Part shown: one piece after another, positions 1 through 10,454 of the stretch
How the letters are laid out: every line of letters starts with the position of its first letter
Numbering within the stretch: position 1 is the stretch's first letter
Origin: Arion vulgaris
Lineage: Eukaryota > Mollusca > Gastropoda > Stylommatophora > Arionidae
Assembly (NCBI GenBank): GCA_020796225.1
Contig: CM036762.1
Span: 53,664,240-53,728,239, forward strand
Length of the DNA stretch: 64,000 bases
Reading direction: 5' to 3'
Program-made: the position numbers and the translations under genes
The notes under the pieces: generated by a model
What the model saw: only the letters and a program-made list of their open reading frames with translations
Database searches by the model: none
What the model was told of the DNA's origin: nothing

Positions 1-109
1 AAGACACCATAAACGAAGCACACACACAACATAAGTTCCCGTTCTAGAAATTTCTTAATATCCTGACGATGTGAGACAAAATAAGGTTAGTGATTAATAG
101 CAAAATCAT

Positions 110-765
110 CATCATTGTACTTCGGTGAGTAACTACGCGTGCTTCAATGTCTTTCTTACACATGAAAATCTCAACGGCAGTGTACGAACTCCGTAGCACC
201 GGCGACGATTTCTGGTGTAATTTAGAAGATGTTGAAAATATTTTGTAGGGATTTTAAAAAAAAACCCACACAACTTTTAAATGAATTGACCACAGCAAAC
301 ACCCAAAAGATCACATCAACGGACTAAAAACAGCACACAACAATCTTTCGCCTAAGAACAGGTCACTGCAGGCTCAACCATCACTTGCACAGAATAAAGC
401 CGGCACAAACTGCAGAGTGTGCATGTCAGACAGAAACACAGACTCCAGAGCACATCCTGCAGTCATGTCCATCATACACACACCAACGAAATGAAACATG
501 GCCTCATGAACGAAGCTTACAGACCAAGCTATGGGGAACTCTCGAAGAGCTCAAACTGACATGCAGCTTCATAGAGGCAACGCAAACGAAACCGAATGCA
601 AAGAAGAAGAAATGTATTGTGCACGGGCATCGATTTTCCAGCCTGCTCTTCTAAATTTTGAACTGCCTATTGTTCTTTTACGTGCTCAACTTTAACACAG
701 GAACTCCGTTTTATCGTCCGTCTCCGATATGACTAGGAACTCGATCTCACCTACACTATAGAGAA
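110..765 (+). repeat. Dispersed repeat (family I), interrupted by a LINE tail
   Basis: The two outer parts (about 110-262 and 636-765) match one continuous repeat seen again at 48,660-49,065 and 50,095-50,480. Shared features are the GTGAGTAAC start, the CCGTAGCACC block, a TTTTGTAG segment and the ATCGTCCGTCTCCGATA block. The other copies end in a tRNA-like sequence on the opposite strand (TGGCGTAGAGGTTAGG). Here the middle is occupied by a LINE 3' fragment (about 265-625). Confidence 0.6.
330..625 (+). pseudogene. RNase H-type LINE, C-terminal ORF fragment
   Basis: The open frame reads a Cys/His segment (CACQTETQTPEHILQSCPSY) followed by WPHE and KLWGTLEELKLTCSFIEA. This is the same C-terminus as at 54,140-54,640 and 39,770-40,062. 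It is what follows the RNase H domain in I/Jockey-type non-LTR retrotransposons. It is 5'-truncated and ends in GCAAAGAAGAAG, the family's 3' tail. It lies inside another repeat. Clade is inference; no RT domain is present. Confidence 0.65.
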
Positions 766-1580
766 AAGAAGAAGAAACACACAATAATTGTATTGCTGTT
801 GTAATAGCCATCCATTGCTATCGATGATGACAACAGTCTCAGACGTGTGCTGTTGCACCTCTCTGGTGTGTGCGGAGGTGACTGTATAGTCCAATCCTAG
901 AACACAATTCCCTACCACAGGTGGGGCATACATGATCAAGGTTAGACATGTGCGTGTTGTGTGTTCTATTTGAATATTGCTGTTAAAAGTATATGAATGT
1001 CAAAATGCAGGATCTAGTCGCCGCCGACAGGTTGACATGAAGTAGTCTAGCTGAAGTGTAGATAAGAATATTGGGAATTTAAGGGGATTCTTGAGTACTG
1101 GCGTGTTAAAAAATGTGTTGTTTTGTTGACGCTTACTACAACTTAGTAACAGAAAAGGAGTTTGCACGACTACACAATAATCACATGTTCTCTGATAACA
1201 CATCATTCGATGATGTCATTCGACTGAAATAGTTCAGAATCAAAAATAGCATGAGCCCTTAGCGAACGTGAAGATAGTCATGGGCGTTCACACGTTAAAG
1301 GCAATAAAGGGGTGATTATTCCCCCAACTGGAAATTTGATTTTTATAAATCATTCTGATTGATTGTTGGTACCTAACTTTGGCTCACACATTTATAAGAA
1401 GTTAATATTTCTGTACATGGAGCCCGCAATCGAAATCTGATCTCCATTTCCGCGTAGAAAATTACCAATTACAACTTGTTTAATGCAACCGCCCTCTTCC
1501 CCCTTCCCCACGAAAAATTGTATGTGGACGCCTATGAAAACAGATAAAGTACTTAAAGTTACGGAGCCACAGGCACTACT
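766..1580. other. Unassigned intergenic DNA
   Basis: No credible coding frame, RNA or recognised repeat is visible. Short frames here lack domain-like composition. Confidence 0.4.
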
Positions 1581-1584
1581 GTGT

Positions 1585-1915
1585 TATTGGTTACTAACCT
1601 GACGTCACTGCACTCCGAGCAGACCCATATTGCTCAGTCTCCCCCCAACAGATATCGAAGAGAATGCATACTGATGGCTCCCATAGCTTGCTGTTTAAAC
1701 ACACTCCTCAGACATTCAATTCTACTTGTACAACGGGTAACTCCAAACTGCTTAAATCGCTGGATCGATTCAACATCTATTTTAGTGTCTCCTTCCAACA
1801 GGCAGTCGCGACGACCGAAGAACATCCCCCTTATCCATCTTCAACTCCTAACAATCGATGCTGTTGATGCGTCTGCCCTCTCTCTCATTACCGCGAATAG
1901 TGCACTATCGTGTAC
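1585..1915 (-). repeat. Dispersed repeat (family G)
   Basis: This is the same sequence as 11,939-12,271 (other orientation) and, in part, 63,225-63,450. The 11.9 kb copy is flanked by a 13-bp target-site duplication, so the family is a retrotransposed unit of about 330 bp. The apparent coding frames in it are not conserved between copies. Confidence 0.6.
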
Positions 1916-2184
1916 TGAAAGAGAAGGCTCATGGTGTGGACTAACCATTAAACAAAATATACCTCTGCGGTTCATCTTCTTCTCTTCCGCTATTTACTTC
2001 TTTATAGAAGTGTTGGGGAGGGGGGGGGAGTGATCATGTGTGCGCTTGTTCTAATGCACTTTGTAAGCTGTTAGTCAATTTCTTAAGGCTGTTCTTGATG
2101 CCGTCGCTCCATCTTTGCGTGGTCTTCCTCTTGTTCTGTACATGGGATAATTATCAAATTAGCATTAAGCAAATACATAATGGT

Positions 2185-2420
2185 AATAATAATTGTTTAC
2201 AAGAGATGAAGTGTCTACGCAGAATGCTAGGAGTACCAAGAAGAGACTGTGTTTGGAAATGACGACATCAGGAAAAACATTGGTACAATATCAGTACTGA
2301 ACTTCATCAAGAAACAACAAATTAAATAGTTCGGCTACATAAGCAGATTACCAACAGACAGTGAGAATAGCAATGTAACTCTGATACAGTGGACACAAAA
2401 CAAAAGGCGGTCCACGCAAA
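2185..2420 (+). pseudogene. LINE reverse-transcriptase C-terminal fragment
   Basis: The frame reads LQEMKCLRRMLGVPRRD and then, after a frameshift, a stretch containing NISTEL. The same protein segment occurs at 48,450-48,575. This Leu/Arg-rich stretch follows the reverse-transcriptase core in many APE-type LINEs. It is broken and short. Confidence 0.5.
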
Positions 2421-2517
2421 AGGTGGACCTCAGAGATAACAGTTACGACGAAAAAACACTGTTTATGAAGCGCACACAAAAGCCGTTCTAGAAATGTCTT
2501 CTTCTTCTATTGTGTTC

Positions 2518-2650
2518 GCCGCATGAATTCAGGCGTAGTTATGGCGCCTGGTATAGCGCATCTGACTGATTTGTGCGCGAAAGCTTGCTTTCCTTATTAT
2601 CAGCGTCCCCCGCCGTAATGGCGTGCCTTCTTCAAATGTAATTCTCTTCT
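2518..2650 (-). repeat. SINE C copy
   Basis: On the minus strand it reads the SINE C signature: GGCGTGCC..., GATAATAAGGAAAGCAAGC, CAAATCAGTCAGATG, and a GAATTCA...GGCG end. Related copies lie at 4,755-4,860, 16,000-16,130, 18,040-18,140, 24,640-24,795, 27,705-27,850, 32,070-32,215, 45,403-45,548 and 46,729-46,827. Confidence 0.6.
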
Positions 2651-3127
2651 TATCCACGCGATGTGAAGCCAAAAAAAATTTGAGAGAAGAAAGAAAATAA
2701 TTTCTTATATCCGTTCTGTCTCTTGTTATTCTGTACATATCTACCGTTGCCCAACCAAAACACAGCGTAAATATTCAGCATTGGCCATTGGTATCTGTAA
2801 AACTGTCTATTGTATGTACCTCGCTCTGTTTTGTAGGTCACATGCAGATCCTAGGCCCTGTAAGTTCTCTTTCCAATGTTACGTCTATTTAACTGGGCTA
2901 GTGACCTACTTGTATCAAATTCGGGGACAGCCTTGAATTATGTGCTCTGCAGTCTTGGGGTGCCTGTTCATATTTCTGAACTGCCAATCTAGAGTTTTGT
3001 TTGAATTCGGTTACGGTGTCGACTACGTATTGTTCTGGTGACCAGAAAGAAAACGTATTCGAATATGCTTATAGTCTGATTGTTGTGTTTTTGTGATATT
3101 AATGGGAACAAAATATCGAATGTTGGT

Positions 3128-3420
3128 GTCTTAGGCACAAGTCAAGTGACTTAAAGCGCCCGTGTGGTACCGTGACCCGCAAGGGAAGCAAAGAATAGTA
3201 CCACTGCGACCCACAATGCATGTCGTAAGAGGCGTCTAATGTAGACACTAGGGCTGCTATCCTAGTAAATAAAAAACAGCGCAGAGATCGGATATGCTGG
3301 CCTACTTGTAGTAGGCACATAACTGGCACAACGTACAATCGCTCTTAGGCTCAGATCACATATAATCACAAAGAATGGTTAACAAGTGGTCGATATGGGG
3401 CGTTCGAAGAAGAAGAAAAA
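3128..3420 (+). repeat. SINE B, near full-length
   Basis: It contains the conserved central block AAGAATAGTACCACTGCGAC...GCATGTCGTAAGAGGCG, then a body with CTGGCACAAC and TGGTTAACAAGTGGTCGA. It ends GCGTTCGAAGAAGAAG. The central block is shared with SINE A although the bodies differ, and it resembles the conserved 'Meta' core described for molluscan SINEs (recalled, not checked). Confidence 0.65.
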
Positions 3421-3458
3421 TAAAATGGGTATGTTTTCTGCGGCTGTGGACGGCTACA

Positions 3459-3660
3459 ATAAAGAGTATTATGAACAAATAGCTATAATAAAGAGTATTA
3501 TGAACAAATAGCTATAATAAAGAGTATTATGAACAAATAGCTATAATAAAGAGTATTATGAACAAATAGCTATAATAAAGAGTATTATGAACAAATAGCT
3601 ACAATAAAGAGTATTATGAACAAATAGCTACAATAAAGAGTATTATGAACAAATAGCTGT
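3459..3660. repeat. 29-bp tandem repeat, about 7 copies
   Basis: The unit AAAGAGTATTATGAACAAAT plus AGCTAYAAT recurs with a 29-bp period. Copies are almost identical, differing only by one T/C, so the array is young or homogenised. Confidence 0.9.
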
Positions 3661-3739
3661 GATGGGTGAAGTTCTAGACGAAATGTTTCAAGACAAACAC
3701 TTTAATCTCTTGACAATACACAAGTATATTGGCTAAAAT

Positions 3740-3880
3740 AGATAAAAATATACCTCACCGTTCAGAAAGCAATGACAAACTACTGAACGTATAAGTGGTG
3801 CCTAGAAGAATCAACGACTCGTTTACTGTGGTTGATGGCTACGTCCTGTAAAGGATATGCCACGATTTTCATTTTTGTTT
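3740..3880 (+). repeat. 3' part of tRNA-headed SINE F
   Basis: It matches 10,565-10,700 (AAAAATATACCTCACCGT...AGAAAGCAATG..CAAACTACTGAACGTATAAGTG...GGATATGCCACGATTTTCATT). The copy at 10.45 kb carries the tRNA-like head; this one is 5'-truncated. Confidence 0.7.
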
Positions 3881-3903
3881 TCGTTGGCCAAGTAAAATTA
3901 GGT

Positions 3904-4153
3904 TTCTTCTTCTTCGAGTTCGTTCTTTACGACCAATTTAATCACTCTTTGTGATATGTTTGATCTTTGCCAAGAACTTGTATACGTTGCACATTGGTTT
4001 GGTAGGTCCCTAAACACATATACTTCTACACGTTTAGGACATGTGCATCCGATTTCAGCCAAACCTCCTTAGACGCCTCTTACGACATGCGTGGCAGGTA
4101 ACAGTGGTTCTATTCTTTACACCCCAAATTTGGGCCCGGTAACCACTCGGGCG
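3904..4153 (-). repeat. SINE A, full-length
   Basis: Read on the minus strand it starts CGCCCGAGTGGTTACCGGG (tRNA-like A-box), passes through the GCATGTCGTAAGAGGCG central block and ends in an AAGAAGAAG tail. A short direct repeat (AAATTAGGT) flanks it, a probable target-site duplication. Confidence 0.75.
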
Positions 4154-4391
4154 AAATTAGGTATCAAATTTCAACTTCTAAATCTGCCTCACGACGTGTT
4201 GCTGACCTTACGATCGTGATCTGATTAGAGATATGGATATAGTAGATAACGTCCAACGCTTCTTCTCCAGTCCTTTTTTAAAAACAAACTTTGCACAAGA
4301 ATGATAAACATAACGGGGATGGGGGAGAGATAAGTCGCCGATAGTGAAGTTGATAACAATCTGTGCTGATGACCACGTGTCGTTGAGGTTC

Positions 4392-4646
4392 CGGGTTCAC
4401 CGAGTGGTTATCGGGGCCCAAATTTGGGGTGTAAAGAATAGAACTACTGTTACCTGCCATGCATGTCGTAAGAGGCGACTAAGGAGGTTAGGCTGAAATC
4501 GGATGCATGTGTCCTAAACGTGTAGAAGTCTATGCGTTTAGGGCCTACCAAACCAATGTGCAACGTATACACGTTCTTGGCAAAGATCAAACATATCACA
4601 AAGAGTGATTAAAATTGATCGCAAAGAACGAACGCAAAGAAGAAAG
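4392..4646 (+). repeat. SINE A, full-length
   Basis: Head CCGAGTGGTTATCGGGGCC, central GCATGTCGTAAGAGGCGACT and tail GAACGAACGCAAAGAAGAAA. It lies only about 240 bp from the inverted copy at 3.9 kb, so the pair could form a foldback. Confidence 0.75.
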
Positions 4647-4952
4647 TTCAGGTGTTCGAGGCACCTTGACCCCACACATAATTTTCGGTGTGTATACGGT
4701 ACGACTACAGGAGATCCTGATCCTAGATTATTTCTGGAAATAAATTACAACGACCTTTGAAGTCGGAGTAAGGTTCGTCGGAACGGCGAAGTCCATTAAT
4801 GATAAGAAAAGTAAGCCTTCACACAATAATCAGTCAGATGCTCTTTATTTGATGCCATTACCACGTCTGAATTAAAGGCGAGCGAACGAGAAAAACAAAA
4901 CAGAACTGGGAATGGGCTGGACATATACCTTGCTTGTTTACTAACTAACCGT

Positions 4953-5137
4953 CCGTGTATTGCTGGGACTCGCAAGGGAAGCAAAGAATAGTAATACTGC
5001 GACCGACAAGGCCTGTCGTAAGAGACGACAGAGGTAGGGGCCTAGGGAAGCTACCATATTAAATAAAAGCTTCACAGAAATCGGATGTGCTGGCCTACTT
5101 GTAGGAGCATAACTGGCACAACATACAATCTTATACT
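4953..5137 (+). repeat. SINE B, 3'-incomplete
   Basis: It matches SINE B from GGGACTCGCAAGGGAAGCAAAG through the CTGGCACAACATACAATC segment and then changes abruptly to LINE-derived sequence. Confidence 0.6.
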
Positions 5138-5149
5138 GTAGTACTGAAC

Positions 5150-5300
5150 AAACATCTACACAGGCTACGATTGTCCCCATCCCCTCTGTGCCCTGTAGCA
5201 CCGCTGAACAAACCACAGAACATGTTCTGCAAGACTGTCCCTGTATGTCCTCCCAAGAAAGGAATGCTGGCCCTACAACACTACATTCAAACTACATGGT
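5150..5300 (+). pseudogene. RNase H-type LINE C-terminal fragment
   Basis: It reads QTTEHVLQDCPCMSSQ and, after a frameshift, KLHGTRDELQTTVDFIIRT. This corresponds to the TPEHILQDCP...KLWGNLTDLKLTAQFV C-terminus of the fuller copy at 39.8 kb. Its last segment has become the unit of the 78-bp array that follows. Confidence 0.55.
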
Positions 5301-5992
5301 ACTAGAGATGAGCTTCAGACAACAGTCGACTTCATCATAAGAACGTGTCTAACGGTATAATCATCAAAACTACATGACACCAGAGATGAGCTCCAGACAA
5401 CAGTCGACTTCATTATAAGAACACGTCTAACGGTATAATCATCAAAACTACATGACACTAGAGATGAGCTCCAGACAACAGTCGACTTCATCATAAGAAC
5501 ACGTCTAACGGTATAATCATCAAAACTACATGGCACTAGAGATAAGCTCCAGACAACAGTCGACTTCATCATAAGAACGCGTCTAACGTTATAATCATCA
5601 AAACTACATGGTACTAGAGATGAGCTCCACACAACAGTCGACTTCATCATAAGAACGCGTCTAACGTTATAATCATCAAAACTACATGGTACTAGAGATG
5701 AGCTCCAGACAACAGTCGACTTCATCATAAGAACGCGTCTAACGTTATAATCATCAAAACTACATGGCACTAGAGATGAGCTCCAGACAACAGTCGATTT
5801 CATCATAAGAACGCGTCTAACGGTATAATCATCAAAACTACATGGCACTAGAGATGAGCTCCAGACAACAGTCGACTTCATCATAAGAACACGTCTAACG
5901 TTATAATCATCAAAACTACATGGGACCAGAGATGAGCTCCAGACAACAGTCGACTTCATCATAAGAACACGTCTAACGTTATAATCATCAAA
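5289..5992. repeat. 78-bp minisatellite, 9 copies, derived from a LINE 3' end
   Basis: The anchor AACTACATG recurs at 5,289, 5,367, 5,445, 5,523 and so on to 5,913, with an exact 78-bp period. On the plus strand each unit reads KLHxTRDELQTTVDFIIRTRLTV-stop, the end of a LINE ORF. The long minus-strand frame of 26-residue repeats arises only because 78 is a multiple of 3. Confidence 0.9.
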
Positions 5993-6077
5993 ATAGCGAT
6001 CGCAAAGAAGAAGAAGATACTGTAATAACCGTATTTCGCTCTTGGCATAATGATCCGAATATCTACAATATTAGAAG

Positions 6078-6243
6078 CAGTGGCGGCTCGTCATTAAGGG
6101 CCACTGGGGCCAGGCCCCACCAAAAATAATGTGTAACGTGTATTTATTATTTTATAAATTAAAACATAACAACCCAAAACCATGATTTTTCCGAAAATTG
6201 TATGTCTGGCCCCACCAATAAAAATGATCATAAGCCGCCACTG
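6078..6243 (+). mobile_element. hAT-type MITE, 166 bp
   Basis: Terminal inverted repeats CAGTGGCGGCTCGT and its complement enclose an AT-rich interior. An exact 8-bp target-site duplication (ATTAGAAG) sits at 6,070-6,077 and 6,244-6,251. The 8-bp duplication and CAG...CTG ends are diagnostic of hAT elements. It encodes nothing. Confidence 0.93.
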
Positions 6244-6429
6244 ATTAGAAGGGTTTTTCATTCACGAGTTAAGAACCACTGATATACAAGATTATTAAAA
6301 AGTGAACGTGATCTTTAACACGATTCAAATTGCAACATGAATTTCACGTTCACTTCAATTTCTTTCTTTTAAATGTCAAGGATAAACAAAATGGGGCATA
6401 TTTCACAGAAGCTCAGCGACAAAGTGAGG

Positions 6430-6550
6430 GCTTTTAATCAAATGTTGGGGTCTTAGGCACAAGGAAATAAGGGGACAGGGCAGTGCCATGGTTAATGTGC
6501 GAGCACCGACCAAGACCCTTCTACACATCTACGTGGTGGCCCTGAAAACA
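6430..6550. repeat. Dispersed repeat fragment
   Basis: The block with CAGTGCCATGGTTA, AGCAC and CGTGGTGGC..TGAAA(A)CAGATT recurs at about 44,465-44,545. Its class is not recognised. Confidence 0.4.
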
Positions 6551-6559
6551 GATTGTACA

Positions 6560-6880
6560 GCACAAGGAAAGTCAAGAATCAAATGCATATTCTTCTCTTG
6601 TGCCTTTTAAACCCCGATTGGGACATATACATTCAACCAACGTATGATGTCTTCCTTATCTTTAGCTATCTTTTACGCATATTGTCAATCTCTGCCTCCA
6701 AATCTCTTCCCCGTGTATTTATATACTTCCTCTATTTCGCTTTCCCTGCGGGTTCCGGGAAAGGGCTCTTTTTGTCATATTTCTCTTGGATTTTCTTAAA
6801 GTATGTCATGTCCAGAGGTAGCGTCGTTTCTTCCCCTTTTGGTTCATTGGGATCTGTATAGTTATTTCTATAAGCTTCTT
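6560..6880 (-). pseudogene. Degenerate LINE tail
   Basis: Words such as CTATCTTTTACGCATATTG and CTCTGCCTCCAAAT match 14,375-14,450, where the sequence looks like the reverse complement of a LINE RT C-terminus. No open frame remains. Confidence 0.35.
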
Positions 6881-7027
6881 ATTTGTGACCCTATCGTACA
6901 CTCCCCTCTCTCCGATCACGCTTAGACTGATGTACCAGATTTCACAGTAAATTATTTTTGTCTTATTCATGTGGAAATCTGATTCATGCAGCCTTAGCTT
7001 GGGTGTGCTTCGTCACATCTTTAGCGC

Positions 7028-7073
7028 CATTTGGAGCTCTGGTGCTTATCCTTCGGCGATGTGTCTGGTTTTA
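7028..7073 (+). repeat. Left half of a host repeat split by the LINE
   Basis: CCATTTGGAGCTCTGGTGCTTATCC and onward matches the uninterrupted copy at 51,828-51,875. The right half resumes at 10,344. The 13 bp GTGTCTGGTTTTA is present on both sides of the LINE. Confidence 0.8.
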
Positions 7074-7078
7074 CTTAC

Positions 7079-7736
7079 TTACTTAATCCCGGCATGCCTA
7101 GTGACACATGGGGCTTCAGAAAGGACTTTCCATGCTCTCCTGTCCCGTGCAACCTTCAGCGCAGAGCCCCACGTCAGAGATGCGGTGTCCAGTTCCTCTT
7201 CCATCATGCGCCTCCATGTTGTCCGTGGTCTGCCTTTCTTTTCTTTCCTCTGGTGTCCAAGTGAGGCTATCCTTGCAGGCATTTCTTGTCTCATTCTCAT
7301 AACATGTCCGAGCCATTTCCATCTTCTCTTTTTGAGTATGTCATTCATGCCTCTTGTCTTGTGTCTTGGAGTAGTTGGTTGTTGGATATTTTTACTGGCC
7401 AAAAGATTCCCAAGATTCTGCAAGACAAGAGTGGTGGAAAACTGACAGCCTGCTAGTATCTCCTTTGGTCATCCTCCAACACTTCGATCCGTAGAGCAAA
7501 ACTGGCAAAACAATGCTTTTATAGAGTTTAAGCTTTGTGGTCCTATTGTAGATTTTGGACTTCCATACTGGTTTCATTCTGGCAAAAGCGGTTCTGGCCT
7601 TACTTAGACGTGATTTTATATCTTCCTCTGTGCCACCATTTAGTGTCAGTACGCTACCAAGATATGTAAACTGCTCAACCCTTTCCAGTGTTTCATTTTC
7701 TAACATTACTGGTTGTTGGATTTCACTGTTTGTCAT
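7079..7736 (-). pseudogene. LINE RT thumb and C-terminal tail
   Basis: It reads RVEQFTYLGSVLTLNGGTEE, KLYKSIVLPVLLYGSKCW and, in another frame, KKRRWKWLGHVMRM with RPRTTWRRMMEEEL. These are standard C-terminal signatures of APE LINEs. Similar LLYGSE.W and LGHV.R fragments recur at 36.4, 38.5, 40.4, 56.7 and 63.8 kb from other, older elements. Confidence 0.85.
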
Positions 7737-7948
7737 AATTTTTGTTTTTCCTGTGTTTGTTTTGGGCCTACTGTCTTTGCCGTGCTGTGAAGTATTGTAC
7801 TTTTCTCTTGTATATGTTCATATTTGTGTGACACCAGGGCTATATCGTCTGCAAAGTCCAGGTCCTCAAGCATCTCGAAAGGGGTCCATCTTATTCCTCT
7901 TGGTGCTTGTTGTTTATGGCATTTTTTAGCACCCAGTCAATTGTAATA

Positions 7949-8740
7949 CTAAACAAAAGAGGACATTACACATCCCTGTCTTACACCAGATTTTACTGGG
8001 AATGTTTTGTTGGAATTCTTTAGGTTGCAGGAGAAATCTTTATAGAAGAGGGCTATGATGTTGACAAGCTTCTGCGGTACGCCGTATTGTCTCAGTATCT
8101 TCCATAGGCTGTCTCTGTGGACGCTGTCGAATGCCTTTTCAAAATCTATGAAGTTGATATATATAGTCCTTTGCCACTCGCTACATTGTTCTAAAATGTT
8201 ACGCAGGGTAAATATATGTTCATTTGTTCCTCTTCCTTTCCTAAATCCTGCTTGCTCCATTCGTAGACACTTGTCTACTGCTTCTTGTATTCGCATTATG
8301 ACAATTTTGCAGAATATCTTACTTGGGATTGAAAGCAACGTGATTCCTCTCCAGTTATTGCAATCTGTTAGGTCTCCTTTCTTGGGGATTTTCACCACAG
8401 TACCCCTAGTCCAATCCTTAGGCAATTCTTCTTTCTCCCAGATATCTGCAAACAATGGCTCTAATATGTTTGCAGCTAAGATGGGATCGATCTTGAAAAG
8501 CTCTGCTGTCATTTCATCATTTCCCGGTGCTTTGTTGTTTCTCAGGGATCCAATAGCTTTTACTATTTCTTGCTTTTCTGGCAATTTGAGGTTGATATCA
8601 ATATCCTGTGCGGCCGGTGGGATATCCGGTGGATGTTCAGGATCAGGTCTGTTTAGCACATCTTCAAAGTGGGATGTCCATCTCATATCCTGCTCCTGCT
8701 CTGTTGTCAACAGTTGTCCTAGACTGTTTCTGACTGGCAT
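7949..8740 (-). pseudogene. LINE reverse transcriptase core
   Basis: It reads WTRGTVVKIPKKGDLTDCNN, NWRGITLLSIPSKIF, AGFRKGRGTNEHIFTLRNI, YINFIDFEKAFDSVHRDSL and GVRQGCVMSSF. These are motifs 1 to 4 of LINE reverse transcriptases, with the first catalytic Asp in DFEKAFD. The YADD-type motif is lost just downstream where the frame breaks (around 7,950-7,740). Confidence 0.88.
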
Positions 8741-8914
8741 GTTATGGTTGTGTCTTTACCTCGATAATTGTTTGGTAATCTTGTACAGTGTGTGCAGATC
8801 ATGTACTTTAGCAGCCTTTTCTGCTATTTCTGCTGTCTTTTCCATAAATTTTCTCTTGTCTGTTCTAGCACTTCTTTTACCATTTTGTTTAGTTCTGTAT
8901 ATTCTTTTCTTGCC

Positions 8915-10150
8915 TTATCTTTTGACGTTCTGATCTAATGCTATTGATGAGATTTTTTTCTCCTTTCGCTTTTGGATGTATTCTAAGGTCTGGCCACTTA
9001 TCCACTCTTTATGTTGTCCTTTACTGGTTCCCAGTACCCTACTGCTAACTATTTTATATGTTCCTTTGATCGCATTCCATTTTTCTTGGATACTTTCAGT
9101 TGGTGTTGTGTCTGACTGCTCTGACAGGATTTGAAATCTGTTCTTTAGTTCCACTATATATTTTGTAGCAATCTCTGTCTTTTAATAGGTTAACATTAAA
9201 GTATTCTGTTCTTGTCTTGGCTTGTATATATGTTTTCTTGAGTTTGAGCCTGATCATGGCAACGACAAGGTGGTGGTCGCTGTCCACGTCAGCTCCTCTT
9301 TTCACCTTTACATCAAGTAATGTCTTTCGCCATTTGCTGTTGATCATAAAGTGGTCTATCTGGTTTTCATCTCTTCCATTTGGGGATATCCATGTGTACT
9401 TGTGTATGGTCCTGTGTGGAAACAATGTGCCTCCTATGATCAGTCTGTTTTCTAGACAAAAATTGCTCAACATTTCTCCATTTTCATTTGCAGTGCCACA
9501 TCCCTCTTTCCCCATTATTGATTCTCTGTGTCTGTTATTGTTTCCAACTTTGCGTTTAGGTCTCCCATTATGCACAAAACGTCCTGAGCTGGAACCTTGT
9601 CCACTATTTCCTGTAACCTTCTATAAAATGTGTTTTTGTCCTCTTCTTCGGCTTCGTTAGTGGGTGCATAGCATTGAATGATAGTTAGCTTTCCTTGTTT
9701 CCCATTAAATCGGGCTTTCAACAATCTTCCATTAATCGGGTGCCACTCTAAGAGATGTTTATTCAATCCTTTCCTTATTATTAGTGCAACTCCTGCTGAA
9801 TGATTCCCGTCGTCTCTTCCTGAGTATAAGATGGTTTCCCTGTTCTAGTTGTCGTCTGTCCGAAGCCTGTCCATCTACTTTCGCTGACCCTAGAATGTGT
9901 AATTTATAGTGTTGCATCTCTTTACCACCTGTGATGTCTTTGTGGTCTCGAACATTGTTCTGACGTTCCAGAATCCTATTCTTAGTTTAGTTTTGACATC
10001 CAGCAGACTTGAATTCCCAGCATGGGCTTCCTTGCTGCTTTCACCCATACTGTTCATGCTGACAGTGGTACTCTGTCTCAAGACCGCTGGACATCGAGAG
10101 CATTTTTTCCTTTTGAAGTTTCTGTAACATTTTTCTTTTTTATGGGGCAG
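8915..10150 (-). pseudogene. LINE endonuclease domain, frameshifted
   Basis: In order on the minus strand: KLRIGFWNVRTMFETTKT (about 10,000-9,910), KLTIIQCYAPTNEAEEED and DVLCIMGDLNAKL (9,766-9,515), HKYTWISPNGRDENQIDHF and KRGADVDSDHHLVV (9,575-9,096), then a linker (9,154-8,915). These are the catalytic signatures of AP-endonuclease-like LINE nucleases (N of WNVRT, D-N of GDLNA, SDH). Frame changes between the pieces make it non-functional as it stands. Confidence 0.85.
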
Positions 10151-10343
10151 AGTTGTTAGCACTGCGCCCAACCCCAACCTGGAGGACCAGGAGGCCACAT
10201 TTAGTCTGGCCTCTCACCTTGGACCTGTCCGGCATGGGTAACCCTTCCAGGAACAGAACGTTCCTGCCGGCATAGCTTTCTGGATCATTGAGGCACGCAA
10301 GCCCCCCCCCACCACTACAAGGTAATGGCCTCATGGGGGGGTG

Positions 10344-10450
10344 GTGTCTGGTTTTAGTCAGCGTTTACTGGGTTCGCTCTCCGTCATCATTGGGTGTCCC
10401 CAGCCGACCTGCAAGACAGCAGACTACCTATTTTCTTTAGGGTAGCTACC
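10344..10450 (+). repeat. Right half of the host repeat split by the LINE
   Basis: After the duplicated GTGTCTGGTTTTA it continues AGTCAGCGTTTACTGGG and GCTCTCCGT, matching the intact copy at 51,875-51,980 (CAGCGTTTACTGGGCTCGC). This gives a natural empty-site comparison. Confidence 0.8.
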
Positions 10451-10454
10451 CTTT

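Larger units (their letters stand above)
7074..10343 (-). mobile_element. Near-complete APE-type non-LTR retrotransposon (LINE)
   Basis: One element of 3,270 bp on the minus strand. Its 5' leader (10,343-10,200) starts CCCCCCATGAGGCCATTACC. Then come an apurinic-type endonuclease (RIGFWNVRTMF, CYAPTNEAEEED, IMGDLNAKL, DSDHHLVVAMI), a reverse transcriptase (8,740-7,949) and a C-terminal Arg-rich tail ending in short TAAG repeats. An exact 13-bp target-site duplication flanks it (7,061-7,073 and 10,344-10,356). The ORF is split over several frames, so it is inactive. An RTE-like clade is suggested by the layout but not proven. Confidence 0.9.

Noticed and set aside
1581..2033. 150-residue plus-strand frame
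   Set aside because: It lies in dispersed repeat G, and the frame is not kept in the other copies.
3459..3660. CRISPR-like array
   Set aside because: The repeats are direct and contiguous, with no unique spacers.
5315..5962. 215-residue minus-strand repeat protein (26-residue unit)
   Set aside because: By-product of the 78-bp period; the plus strand carries the recognisable LINE tail.
8055..8933. 292-residue plus-strand frame
   Set aside because: Antisense of the LINE reverse transcriptase; hydrophobic composition is typical of a shadow frame.
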